DNA of 58,303 nucleotides from Vreelandella neptunia (GTDB lineage Bacteria > Pseudomonadota > Gammaproteobacteria > Pseudomonadales > Halomonadaceae), in assembly GCF_022489065.1 (NCBI RefSeq), contig NZ_JAKVTW010000022.1:1-58303 (forward strand), given 5' to 3'. Below, in pieces: positions 17,852 to 26,481 of the stretch. The notes beneath the pieces were generated by a model, which was not told the DNA's origin, made no database searches, and saw only the letters and a program-made list of their open reading frames with translations. Each line of letters opens with the position of its first letter. The first letter of the stretch is position 1. Both the position numbers and the translations under genes were made by a program.

Positions 17852-19432
17852 TTAGCGTTTGCCGTTAACCTGGCGGGGCAGGTCAAGAGGGTTGTTAGCC
17901 TTGAGGCTATCAGGGGCCAGTTGCTCTGGTAGCGCCTGGTAGCAAACCGGACGTAGGAAACGCTGAATTGCGGCACTGCCCACCGAGGTAGTGCGTGAGT
18001 CGGAGGTTGAGGGCCATGGGCCGCCGTGAACCATGGAGTGGCACACTTCTACGCCTGTGGGCCAGCCATTAAACAGAATGCGCCCGGCGCGACGCTCTAG
18101 CAGCGGGAGCAGTTTGTCTGCCAGCTCGTAATCAGCTTCCTCAAGATGGACCGTGGCGGTCAGTTGGCCTTCCAGCGCGGTCAATACCTGTTGCATCTGA
18201 GCTACCGACTCGCACTCAACCACCAGTGCACAGGAGCCAAACACTTCGTCGTGTAGTTCGGCGTTGCCGATGAAAGCATCGGCGGTGGTCCGGAAAAGGT
18301 GAGGTTGGCAGGGGCAGGCGAGTTCGTTATTGCCTTTGCCCTGGGCGACCAGGGTGACATTCGTCTGCTCTTTAAGCCGCGCCACGCCTTGGTGGTAGGC
18401 GGCGTGGATGCCGGGCGTTAGCATCAGCTGAGAGGAGGCATCGCGCACTACTGTACCGGCCTGCTCAACAAAGCGCTCAAGTGCAGTGCCGGACAGGGCC
18501 AGGACTAACCCAGGGTTGGTGCAGAACTGGCCGGCACCCATGGTCAGTGAGGCGACGAAGGCATCGCCCAGCGCCTCGGCGTTGGCTTCCAGGTGCTGTG
18601 GCAGCAGCAGTACAGGGTTGATGCTGCTCATCTCTGCGTAGACGGGAATTGGCTGCGGGCGCGCCTGAGCGGTACGTAGAAGGGCAGTGCCGCCATTGCG
18701 AGAGCCGGTGAAGCCGACTGCCTGGATGCGCGGGTCCTTGACCAGTGCCTGGCCGAGCTCATTACCACTGCCGTAGAGCAGCGAGAACACACCTTCCGGC
18801 ATATTCAAGCTCTTCGCGGCCTGTTGTACGGCGCGACCGACTAGTTCGGAAGTGCCGGGGTGAGCTGAGTGCGCCTTGACAATGACCGAGCAGCCCGCTG
18901 CTAGTGCCGCCGCGGTATCGCCGCCGGCAACAGAGAAAGCCAGCGGGAAGTTGCTGGCCCCGAAGACAGTGACCGGACCCATAGGAATTTGTTGTTGGGC
19001 CAGTGAAGGGCGAGGCATGGGCGCGCGATCGGGGAGTGCATCCTCGATGCGGATACCGAGGTAGTCGCCGCTGCGCAAGACCTCGGCGAACAGCCTGAGC
19101 TGGCCGCAGGTACGCCCGCGTTCGCCTTCAAGACGTGCTTTGGGCAGGCCCGTTTCGGCCATGGCGCGCTCGGTCAGTGTATCGCCGAGGGCTTCAATGT
19201 TGTCGGCTATAGCCTCAAGAAAGGCGGCTCGCTCGACCAGCGGTAGGCGGCGGTAGGTAAGAAAGGCGTCTTCTGCGAGCTGGCAGGCGCGCTCAACTTC
19301 ATCCTGGCCAGCCAGCGGGTACTGGGGAGCAATAGGCTCGCCAGAAGCGGGGTTGACTGCCGAGATGCCACGGTCGTCGGGGGAGCCGGCAAGCGACTCA
19401 AAGCCGATCAGGTGATGGCCTTCGATTGTCAT
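17852..19432 (-). CDS. NADP-type ketoglutarate-semialdehyde (2,5-dioxovalerate) dehydrogenase
   Basis: 526 residues, ATG behind AGGAGACCCACT. Aldehyde dehydrogenase motifs: FGASNFPLAFSVAGGD (the family's substrate-channel segment), KAHSAHPGTSE, GFTGSRNGGTALL (cofactor loop), catalytic Glu267 in VYAEMSSINP and nucleophile Cys304 in GAGQFCTNPG. The length and the AEMSSINP variant (instead of ELGGKNP) mark the alpha-ketoglutarate semialdehyde dehydrogenase subgroup, which ends non-phosphorylative pentose, hexarate and hydroxyproline pathways by making 2-oxoglutarate. It is the second gene after the SDR, 129 bases downstream. Substrate identity is inferred from the family. Confidence 0.88.
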   Translation of the reverse strand: MTIEGHHLIGFESLAGSPDDRGISAVNPASGEPIAPQYPLAGQDEVERACQLAEDAFLTYRRLPLVERAAFLEAIADNIEALGDTLTERAMAETGLPKARLEGERGRTCGQLRLFAEVLRSGDYLGIRIEDALPDRAPMPRPSLAQQQIPMGPVTVFGASNFPLAFSVAGGDTAAALAAGCSVIVKAHSAHPGTSELVGRAVQQAAKSLNMPEGVFSLLYGSGNELGQALVKDPRIQAVGFTGSRNGGTALLRTAQARPQPIPVYAEMSSINPVLLLPQHLEANAEALGDAFVASLTMGAGQFCTNPGLVLALSGTALERFVEQAGTVVRDASSQLMLTPGIHAAYHQGVARLKEQTNVTLVAQGKGNNELACPCQPHLFRTTADAFIGNAELHDEVFGSCALVVECESVAQMQQVLTALEGQLTATVHLEEADYELADKLLPLLERRAGRILFNGWPTGVEVCHSMVHGGPWPSTSDSRTTSVGSAAIQRFLRPVCYQALPEQLAPDSLKANNPLDLPRQVNGKR

Positions 19433-19561
19433 AGTGGGTCTCCTGCAATAGGGGATAACGTCGGTGGATGGTAGGTGGTGGCGAAGCGGCCGGAAACATG
19501 GCCGACCGCTTGGGGTGCGCGATCAGGTAGCGCCAAAACATTCACACAGGCGTGAGACGCC

Positions 19562-20338
19562 TTAGGGGCACATCTGGCCGCCGTTGACGTCGATAACTTG
19601 GCCGGTGATGTAGCCACTGGCAGCGTGGGAGGCTAGGAACAGGAAGGACGGTGCGCACTCCTCGGACGTGCCGATGCGGCCCATGGCGATGCTGGAAGCG
19701 ATTTTTTCCATAAGCTCGGGGCTCTTGTCAGCGTGGAAGGCTGTATCGATAGTGCCCGGCGCGACGATGTTGAAGCGTACGTTATCCTTGGTGAATTCCT
19801 TCACATAATTGCGGTGCAAGTTGTGCAGCATGGCCTTGGAGCCGCCGTACAAGGATGCGCCCAGGCCACCGCCCTCGCGACCAGCGATCGAGCCGGTGCT
19901 AATGACGCTGGCAGTTTCGCCACGCTTCTTGGCGGAGGCCTTCAGGTGCGGCATAGCGAAGCGTGTGGTCATGATGACGGAGCGCAGGTTCAGGTCCATC
20001 ACCAGATTAAAATCGTCGTCTTCGAGGGACTCAAGGCCTTTACGTACCCCGAGGCCACCGGCGTTGTTGATCAGTACGTCGAGGCTACCAAATTGCTCGA
20101 CGAAAGCATTGACCAGTTTCTCGCACTCACCGCTCTTGGTGAGGTCGCACTCATAGTAGGCAAAACGCGCGCCTTCGGCTTCCAGCTGGGTAATGAGCTC
20201 CTTTGCAGCCTCGTCCTTCTGGTGGCTGTTGATGCCGACGGTAGCGCCTTGGCGAGCAAAGGCTACCGCAGCGGCGCGACCAATGCCTTTAGTAGAGCCG
20301 GTGATAAGAACGGTCTTGTCGTTGAGATCGGCGAACAT
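19562..20338 (-). CDS. Short-chain dehydrogenase/reductase
   Basis: 258 residues from ATG 20338, which has CAGGAG eight bases upstream; a longer frame adds 14 residues without a ribosome site. Classical SDR: cofactor loop TGSTKGIG (13-20), NNAG (91-94), catalytic Ser150, Tyr164 and Lys168 (YGGSK), and the C-terminal GYITGQVIDVNGGQ. No Asp at the end of the second strand is obvious, so NADP preference is possible. As first gene of the operon with the semialdehyde dehydrogenase, it likely oxidises a hydroxyl of the imported sugar acid. The exact substrate is unknown. Confidence 0.9.
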   Translation of the reverse strand: MFADLNDKTVLITGSTKGIGRAAAVAFARQGATVGINSHQKDEAAKELITQLEAEGARFAYYECDLTKSGECEKLVNAFVEQFGSLDVLINNAGGLGVRKGLESLEDDDFNLVMDLNLRSVIMTTRFAMPHLKASAKKRGETASVISTGSIAGREGGGLGASLYGGSKAMLHNLHRNYVKEFTKDNVRFNIVAPGTIDTAFHADKSPELMEKIASSIAMGRIGTSEECAPSFLFLASHAASGYITGQVIDVNGGQMCP

Positions 20339-20856
20339 GAAGTACTCCTGAATGAATCGGGTCTGCACTGAGCCCCGCATAGGGTTGAAGAATGGGGAGA
20401 AGGGCTACGTAGCGAAAAGCTTGGTTTAATTCTGCTGGGCATCGGCCTGGATGCAGTAAGGGCCGTGCGTAGCTACACGTAGCTAGCCAGCATTACCCAC
20501 CTAACCTTAGACCAGCGCTCTTTAGCTTTCAAACAAATAATAACAAGTTGTTGGATTTTGATGAGGTGTAGCACTTATGAAGAGATTTTTTTCTGACGCT
20601 TAAGTGAAAGAATATTTAATCTAATAATTATATAAGTTTATGTTTTCAATAATTTTAAATATTTAATGTGAAAGTGTATGAAGTTGATTTCGGTGATGTC
20701 GAAGTGGTGTATTAGTAGAAAGTCTAACTTGTAATAACTTGTATAATCCATGTTGAGAAGTCACGATTGCTTGCGTGCTTCCCGGTGGCGGTCCTTGCAG
20801 GTCCTAGCCGGGCCTTCAGAACTCAACTAACAAGTAAACAACAAGAGAGATAATCC
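20339..20856. promoter_or_regulatory. Divergent promoter region between SDR and second tctC with AACTTGT repeats
   Basis: This 518-bp AT-rich region must drive both the SDR operon (minus) and the second tctCBA (plus). AACAAGTTGTT at 20542-20552 is a perfect palindrome around one central base. Its ACAAGTT half recurs inverted as two direct AACTTGT copies at 20726-20732 and 20736-20742, ten bases apart, one helical turn. The second overlaps a consensus -10 TATAAT (20742-20747). The placement fits repressor sites; the GntR/FadR protein at 24053 is the obvious candidate, but its binding sequence is not known. Confidence 0.5.
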
Positions 20857-21822
20857 ATGCGAACGCTTACACAACTGCTCTGCACTTCCCTGTTGGTGGC
20901 CACCTCTACGGTTGCTGTTGGTGCCGACTACCCTTCCAAGCCGATTACACTGATTGTGCCCTGGTCCGCTGGTGGCGGTACCGACGCCGTGGGTCGGCAG
21001 TTTGCTGCCGGTCTACAGGAAGAGTTGGGGCAGCCTGTCAATGTAGTCAACCGTACAGGTGGTGCTGGTGTTGTCGGCCACGTAGCAATGACAAGGGCTC
21101 GCCCCGATGGCTATACGTTAGGTTTGGGCACCGCTGAGATCGCCACCTATAGGCACATCGGTACTGCCGATCTGTCCTACGAAGACTTCACTCCGATTGC
21201 TCTGCTTAATCTCGACTACGCGGCGTTCACTGTTAGCGCTGATTCACCGTGGAAGAACCTGGATGACGCGCTTGCCGATCTCGCCGAATCGCCAAATGAG
21301 TACACTGTGTCGGGCTCCGCTCCTGGTGCAGCCTACCACCTGTCTTTTGCCGGTTTCCTGGACCAGCAAGGCATCGATCCGAACACCGTTAATCTAGTGC
21401 CCAGTGAAGGGGCGGCTCCGGGGCTGCAAGAATTGGCGGCGGGTGGTGTCGATATCGTCTTTTCGTCGCTACCCGAGATCGATTCCATGCGTGAAGCCGG
21501 TCGTGTCCGCACGCTGGCGGTCTTGTCCACAGATCGTGTAGATGCTTTCCCTGATACCCCGGCAGCCGGTGAAGTGACGGGTGATGAGTGGACACATGGT
21601 TCCTGGCGCGGCCTGGTAGCCCCCGAGGGCCTGCCGGAAGATATCTCTGAGCGCCTGCTCACCGCGGCTGACAATGTGTGGAACTCCGACGACTTCCAGT
21701 CGTTCATGGAAGGTCGGGGCTTCGGCGCTGTATGGGAAGGTCCGGAAGGTTTCGAGGATTTCATGGCCGAGCAGGACGCCAACAACGCGTCCATAATCGA
21801 CAAGCTGGGCCTTGCTCAGTGA
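20857..21822 (+). CDS. TctC-family periplasmic solute-binding protein, second system
   Basis: 321 residues, ATG behind AGAGAGATAATCC. Signal peptide (hydrophobic TSLLVATSTVAVGA), then DYPSKPITLIVPWSAGGGTD, the TctC opening. It clearly belongs to the same family as the first binding protein but differs enough along its length to suggest a different ligand or affinity. First gene of tctC-tctB-tctA; a hairpin sits in the gap before tctB. Confidence 0.93.
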   Translation: MRTLTQLLCTSLLVATSTVAVGADYPSKPITLIVPWSAGGGTDAVGRQFAAGLQEELGQPVNVVNRTGGAGVVGHVAMTRARPDGYTLGLGTAEIATYRHIGTADLSYEDFTPIALLNLDYAAFTVSADSPWKNLDDALADLAESPNEYTVSGSAPGAAYHLSFAGFLDQQGIDPNTVNLVPSEGAAPGLQELAAGGVDIVFSSLPEIDSMREAGRVRTLAVLSTDRVDAFPDTPAAGEVTGDEWTHGSWRGLVAPEGLPEDISERLLTAADNVWNSDDFQSFMEGRGFGAVWEGPEGFEDFMAEQDANNASIIDKLGLAQ

Positions 21823-21835
21823 CATGCCTGAATAA

Positions 21836-21853
21836 GCGCCGTGTCCACGGCGC
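21836..21853 (+). promoter_or_regulatory. Intercistronic hairpin between tctC and tctB (second system)
   Basis: GCGCCGT (21836-21842) and ACGGCGC (21847-21853) form a perfect 7-bp stem with a GTCC loop, 14 bases after the tctC stop and without a T-run. It is likely to stabilise the tctC messenger or trim read-through. Confidence 0.55.
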
Positions 21854-21891
21854 ATTGACTGAGGCGTTACCACGCCCGGGAGATAGCCATC

Positions 21892-22365
21892 ATGCGCACC
21901 AGTGATGCGGTATCGGGAACAATGGCGGCGGCCCTCGGGGCCGTCCTCATCGTTGCTTCTGCCGACCTGGATCCTTTACCACGCCAGGTTTACGGTGCCG
22001 GGACCTTTCCCAAGGTGGTAGGGGGCCTGCTGCTACTGATGGGTGGTCTTCTAGTTATCAAAGGGCTTAAACAACGTCAAGCTTGGGCGCGGTGGACATC
22101 CAAGGTGGCCCTGCGTCCTTTTCTGCAGGCACTGGCGGCGGTGGTGGCCAGTGTCGTTGCCTATGTATTGCTGACGCCAGTACTCGGTTTTCCCATCGTT
22201 GCTACGGCATTGTTGACGCTATTATTTCGCGCTTATCACCGCCAAGGGTGGTGGCGTGCTTTGTTATTTGCAGCAGTGGCTACGACGATGATCTGGATAA
22301 TGTTCGCTCAGCTTTTGCATGTGCCACTGAATCCGGGATTGCTTGAACAGGTGCTTTACCGATGA
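21892..22365 (+). CDS. TctB-family small membrane subunit, second system
   Basis: 157 residues, ATG with GGGAG about nine bases upstream. Hydrophobic segments include VSGTMAAALGAVLIVASADL, VVGGLLLLMGGLLVI and a C-terminal pair around ALAAVVASVVAYVLLTPVLG, the TctB layout with a dense small-residue helix. Its last codons overlap the tctA start by four bases (ATGA), so the two are translationally coupled. Confidence 0.88.
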   Translation: MRTSDAVSGTMAAALGAVLIVASADLDPLPRQVYGAGTFPKVVGGLLLLMGGLLVIKGLKQRQAWARWTSKVALRPFLQALAAVVASVVAYVLLTPVLGFPIVATALLTLLFRAYHRQGWWRALLFAAVATTMIWIMFAQLLHVPLNPGLLEQVLYR

Positions 22366-23879
22366 ACGAACTGATGCAAGCCGCCTCTATGGTATTCAAC
22401 GGGGAGGTGATCCTGGTGATCTTCGCGGCCTCCTTGTTTGGGTTGTTTATGGGGGCCATACCGGGACTCACCGCCACCATGGCGACGGCCTTGCTGGTGC
22501 CGGTAACCTTTTTCATGGAGCCGCTGCCAGCGATTGCCGCCATCGTCTCCGCTACCGCCATGGCCATCGTTGCTGGGGATATACCCGGCGCGCTGCTGCG
22601 CATGCCGGGAACCCCGGCGTCGGCGGTCTATGCCGACGAAGCCTATCTGATGGGTAAGAAGGGCAAACTTGGTCTGGCCCTGGGCATTAATGTCACCTGC
22701 TCGATGCTGGGCGGCGTTATCGGGGTGGCGGTGCTTGCGCTGTTCGCGCCAAGGATTGCCGAGTTCGCACTGCAATTCACCAGCGACGAATATTTCTGGC
22801 TAGCTCTTCTGGGCCTATCCTGCGCGATTCTTGTAGCTGGTGGTGATCCGCTCAAGGGTGCCATCTCGATGTTGATTGGCCTGTCATTGGCACTGGTCGG
22901 CATGGACAGTGTCTCTGGGCAAGTGCGATTTACGATGGGCAGCTACGATCTGCTGGCGGGCATTTCGTTGTTGCCAGTGCTGATCGGCCTGTTTGCCATT
23001 ACTGAGTTATTGCGTAGCCTGCCCACAGCGGGGCAGCAAGCCTCTAAAGTAGAGACCCCCAAAGGCAAGATGCTCGATGGTGTGGCCGGTACTGTCTGGC
23101 GCTACAAGGGTGGTGTTGCCCGGGGCGGCATTCTCGGCACCCTGATCGGCGCACTGCCTGGCGCCGGGGCGGATATCGCATCGTGGATCAGTTATGCCAT
23201 TAGTCGCAAGCTCTCTCGGCACCCTGAGAAGTACGGTACTGGTCACCCTGAAGGCTTGGTCTCTGCCAGTGCTGCCAACAATGCGGCTCTGTCAGGCGCA
23301 TATATTCCCGCACTGGTGTTCGGTATTCCCGGCGACACCGTCACTGCAATTATCATTGGGGTGTTGATCACCAAGGGCATCACACCGGGCCCGGATATCT
23401 TCACCGAGCAAGGTGCGCTGGTCAATGCCATCTTCATGGTATTCGTGTTGGCCAACTTACTGCTGTTGCCGTTGGGCCTGATGGCAATCAAGGGCGCTGG
23501 AAGATTACTGGCGGTGCCAACAGGTATTCTCTACCCATTGATACTGATGTTTTGTATCGTAGGGGCCTTCTCCGCCAATAACACCATGTTTGATGTCTGG
23601 GTGATGCTCGGTTTAGGGCTGGTAGGCGTCTTTCTGATGGAGAACGATTTTCCGCTGGGCCCCTTGATTCTGGCATTTATTCTCGGGCCGATTATCGAGA
23701 GCAATTTCATGCGCTCTATTCTCAAGTCCGACGGCGACCTGATAGCCTTCGTCGACAGGCCTATCGCCATGGTGCTAGCGATACTCGCGATCCTGACGTG
23801 GACATTGATTATCGCCAGTGGCATCTGGAGAGGTAGGAAAGGGGGCGGTGAAACCAAGGCGCAGGTCAAGGCACCTTGA
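22362..23879 (+). CDS. TctA-family large permease, second system
   Basis: 505 residues, start overlapping the tctB stop. Motifs match the family: FMGAIPGLTATMATALLVPV, then GALPGAGADIASWISYAISR, then SAAANNAALSGAYIPALVFG and IPGDTVTAIIIGVLI. About twelve membrane segments. With its TctB and TctC it forms a complete second TTT transporter, only 3.2 kb from the end of the first. Confidence 0.94.
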   Translation: MNELMQAASMVFNGEVILVIFAASLFGLFMGAIPGLTATMATALLVPVTFFMEPLPAIAAIVSATAMAIVAGDIPGALLRMPGTPASAVYADEAYLMGKKGKLGLALGINVTCSMLGGVIGVAVLALFAPRIAEFALQFTSDEYFWLALLGLSCAILVAGGDPLKGAISMLIGLSLALVGMDSVSGQVRFTMGSYDLLAGISLLPVLIGLFAITELLRSLPTAGQQASKVETPKGKMLDGVAGTVWRYKGGVARGGILGTLIGALPGAGADIASWISYAISRKLSRHPEKYGTGHPEGLVSASAANNAALSGAYIPALVFGIPGDTVTAIIIGVLITKGITPGPDIFTEQGALVNAIFMVFVLANLLLLPLGLMAIKGAGRLLAVPTGILYPLILMFCIVGAFSANNTMFDVWVMLGLGLVGVFLMENDFPLGPLILAFILGPIIESNFMRSILKSDGDLIAFVDRPIAMVLAILAILTWTLIIASGIWRGRKGGGETKAQVKAP

Positions 23880-24052
23880 GCGCAGGGGGCTCTCAATCAC
23901 TGCTAAATCGCAGTTCAAACATATAGCAGTTCAAGCATATAAAGGTGTCCCTGTTTGGCCGAAAACGTCCAGTCGGTGGCACCTTTGGTATGGTATACGG
24001 AAATACCGCTCACCAGCGGCCTCCAGGAAATCAAGCACCGGAGCAAGGCAGG

Positions 24053-24748
24053 ATGGCACAAGACGAGACATTTTCACTGGCTTCTGCAGTCTACGAAAAG
24101 ATTCTGGAAGCGATCATTGAAGGTCAGTATCCGGTTAACAAGAAACTACCGACCGAGGCGCAACTGTGCCAACGCTATGAAGTGTCCCGCCCGGTGTTGC
24201 GTGATGCCTTATCACGACTCAAGGAAGACGAACTAGTGGTGTCTCGGAGAGGCTCTGGTAGTTTCGTGATCCGACAGCCCGACAGCGCTGTTCTCAAGTT
24301 TGCGCCGATATCCAGTATTGCCGATATTCAGCGCTGCTTTGAATTTCGTACCAACGTCGAGGCGCGCACAGCACACTTGGCCGCCTTGCGGCGAACGCAG
24401 GAACAACTTGATCGGATTCGCAGTTGCTACGATATCATTGACGAAGCTAATGCCCGTCACGAATTAGCAACTGATGAGGACTACCGCTTTCACTTGGCGA
24501 TCACCGAGGCGGCTAGCAACCATTACTACATCACCGTCATGAAATCACTTAACGAGAGCATAAGAGAAGGCATGAATCTGACTAGGGGGTTGTCGCTGAT
24601 GGCCTCCCAAGAACGTTTACAGCTGGTGCAGAATGAACACTTGGCCATAGTGGAGGCTATCAGCGATAAAGATGGTGAGCGGGCAGAGGCCGCAATGCGC
24701 TTACACATCGATAATGCTCGCCACCGCATGTTTGAGGGGGCTCATTAG
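24053..24748 (+). CDS. GntR-family (FadR/FCD-type) transcriptional regulator
   Basis: 231 residues from ATG 24053, with GGAG/GGCAGG upstream; GTG 23945 and ATG 23990 are in-frame alternatives. The N-terminal winged helix reads LASAVYEKILEAIIEGQYPV, KLPTEAQLCQRYEVSRPVLR, RGSGSFV. The C-terminal FCD domain (FEFRTNVEARTAHLAALRR, DYRFHLAITEAASNHYYITV, HLAIVEAISDKDGERAEAAM, LHIDNARHR) carries Asp and His residues that bind metal and acid ligands in this family. It likely senses the imported acid and represses the neighbouring transporter and catabolic genes. Confidence 0.9.
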   Translation: MAQDETFSLASAVYEKILEAIIEGQYPVNKKLPTEAQLCQRYEVSRPVLRDALSRLKEDELVVSRRGSGSFVIRQPDSAVLKFAPISSIADIQRCFEFRTNVEARTAHLAALRRTQEQLDRIRSCYDIIDEANARHELATDEDYRFHLAITEAASNHYYITVMKSLNESIREGMNLTRGLSLMASQERLQLVQNEHLAIVEAISDKDGERAEAAMRLHIDNARHRMFEGAH

Positions 24749-24777
24749 GCCGTTCCTCTCTCCTGACACTGGGTTAC

Positions 24778-24940
24778 CTACAGCCCCTTATAAGCCTGGT
24801 AAAGCGCGCGCTGTATCTCGCTAGTAATTGTATCGCCGAATGCAAGCAGCCAGTCGTCTCTTAAACTGTTGCCAAGGTACGATGCCCAGCACAGTCGGTG
24901 TGGTAGCTTCCAGTGAAGATATTGGCGATAGGTTTCAAGC
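24778..24940 (-). pseudogene. C-terminal remnant of an unrecognised protein
   Basis: A minus-strand frame of about 52 codons reads LETYRQYLHWKLPHRLCWAS, YLGNSLRDDWLLAFGDTITS, EIQRALYQAYKGL and a TAG at 24780-24778. The composition is protein-like, but an in-frame TAG lies immediately before it and no start is present. It ends 40 bases from the IS3 element at 24980. The family was not recognised. Confidence 0.35.
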
Positions 24941-25034
24941 TACTCTGAACCACTCAGAAAAGTGACAAGGCGGACCAAGTGAATCGCGCCGAGTATTCTA
25001 GACACCCGTTAGGCTCTTAAAGTAACGCCTTTTT

Positions 25035-25877
25035 TTACTCAACCGGTGACAAGTTATCACTTGTGCCGTGTCGGCGCTTTGGGTTGTAAAACATTTCAAT
25101 GTAATTGAACACGTCACATCTAGCCGCTTCGCGTGTTGAATAAATCTGTCGCTTGATTCGCTCTCGCTTGAGAAGTTGAAAGAAGCTTTCAGCAACGGCG
25201 TTGTCATGACAGTTACCACGTCGGCTCATGCTGCATACCAAGTGATTCGCTTTCAGAAAGCTTTGCCAGTCTCCACTGCTAAACTGGCTCCCTTAATCCG
25301 AATGCACCATCACCGTTCCTTGTGGCTTGCGTCGCCAGACTGCTGATAACAAAGCATCCAGTACCAACTCCGTGGTCATGCGAGACATCATCGACCAGCC
25401 AACCACTTGGCGAGACAACAGGTCGATAACTACCGCTAAGTAAAGCCAGCCTTCGTACGTTCGGATGTAAGTGATGTCCGTCACTTAAGCAACATTGGGT
25501 GCTGTCACTTCAAACTGACGGTCTAAAAGGGTTGGGTGATACAACAGCCGGTTTTCCACCGCCATAGCTGCCAGGGCGTCGTCGATAGCCCGTCTGAGAG
25601 CGTAAACCTTCCCTACGCATCAGGCGGGCCACTCGGTGCTTACCGCAGGCTTCGCCAGCCTCACGCAAATCCTGATAGACCTTGCGATAGCCATATACAC
25701 CGCCACTTTCAAGCCAGGAGTGTTTGATCAATCCCAGCAGGCGCTCATCTTCCCGAGCTCGATTAGAGAGCACTTTTTTACACCATGCGTAGTAACCGCT
25801 GGGATGCACTGCCATCATCTTACACAAGCGACGTACCGAATATTGGCTCGCATAATGTTGAATAAACGCGTACCTCA
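25035..25877 (-). pseudogene. IS3-family OrfB (DDE transposase), broken
   Basis: Rebuilt from adjoining frames: RYAFIQHYASQYSVRRLCKM, SGGVYGYRKVYQDLREAGEA, then a one-base insertion near 25530 (an extra C before TTTTAG), then a TAA where Trp is expected just before VTDITYIRTYEGW (first catalytic Asp). VMVHSD (second Asp) is followed by TAA where Gln is expected, and MSRRGNCHDNAVAESFFQLL supplies the Glu. It ends HGTSDNLSPVE. One frameshift and two nonsense codons make it inactive. Confidence 0.88.
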
Positions 25878-26155
25878 GTCGGACTCTCTGGCGAAGTACG
25901 CGGTGGCTTTTTTAATATGTCTCGCTCTTCTGATACGCGTTTAAGTTCGGCCTTCAAACAACGGTTTTCAGCTTGGAGATCATCATCTTCTTGCCGTTGT
26001 TCTACCGGCTTATCGTAGCGCTTGATTCAGTGGTACAAGCTGTGACCCGACACCCCTAGCCGCTCAGCGACCTCGGCCAGGCGATGGCCGCGCTCTACTA
26101 CCTGTTTAACGGCTTCGATTTTGAATTCTTCAGTGTAGCGGAGACGGCTCATGGT
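25875..26155 (-). pseudogene. IS3-family OrfA, nonsense and frame-shifted
   Basis: Starts at ATG 26155 behind AGGAGG (MSRLRYTEEFKIEAVKQVVE, then RLAEVAERLGVSGHSLYH). The next codon, normally Trp, is TGA; the frame then continues IKRYDKP and LKAELKRVSEERDILKK. At the A-run a one-base shift is needed to reach KKATAYFARESD and its TGA at 25877-25875. Confidence 0.85.
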
Positions 26156-26420
26156 TCCTCCTAGATACCTTTAGTATAAGGCCTGGAGGTGTCTACGAAA
26201 CCCTGGGGCGATTCATTGGCCAATGGTCATTCTTGTCCGAAAAAGAGACGTATGAAAGTCACGCAATGTGCCCATTGCTTACGCTGTAAAAGGCATTACT
26301 CGTTGTAAATTGGTGCTAGTTTCCTAAAATTTTTTACTATTTTTAAATATATCTATATGATTTTAATAAGTTATTTAGATTTCTGTTTTTAGTAGCAAGA
26401 AAACTGAAACTAGCAGGATA

Positions 26421-26469
26421 TGGCCTCCGAAGCCGAGGGTCGCAGGTTCAAATCCTGCCGGGCGCGCCA
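26421..26469 (+). tRNA. 3' half of a tRNA-Arg(CCG) gene (probable attachment-site scar)
   Basis: GGC-CTCCGAA-GCC gives an anticodon arm with CCG at the anticodon. It is followed by a variable region and the T-arm GCAGGTTCAAATCCTGC, then CGGGCGCGCCA, the 3' acceptor strand with encoded CCA. The 5' acceptor strand and D-arm are absent: upstream is AT-rich sequence that cannot pair. Only about 49 of 77 bases exist, so it is not a working tRNA. Such 3' halves are left when an integrative element inserts into a tRNA gene. Confidence 0.85.
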
Positions 26470-26481
26470 AATTGTAAAAAA

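Larger units (their letters stand above)
24980..26215 (-). mobile_element. IS3-family insertion sequence, 1236 bp, inactive
   Basis: The ends form imperfect inverted repeats. The orfA side, read inward from 26215, starts TGAATCGCCCCAGGGTTTCG then TAGACACC; the orfB side, read inward from 24980, starts TGAATCGCGCCGAGTATTC then TAGACACC. No target duplication is seen (CCAAG before, TTGGC after), suggesting decay or later rearrangement. Both reading frames inside are broken. Confidence 0.88.

Noticed and set aside
19733..20371. 212-codon plus-strand frame opposite the SDR gene
   Set aside because: Shadow of the SDR gene with no family features.
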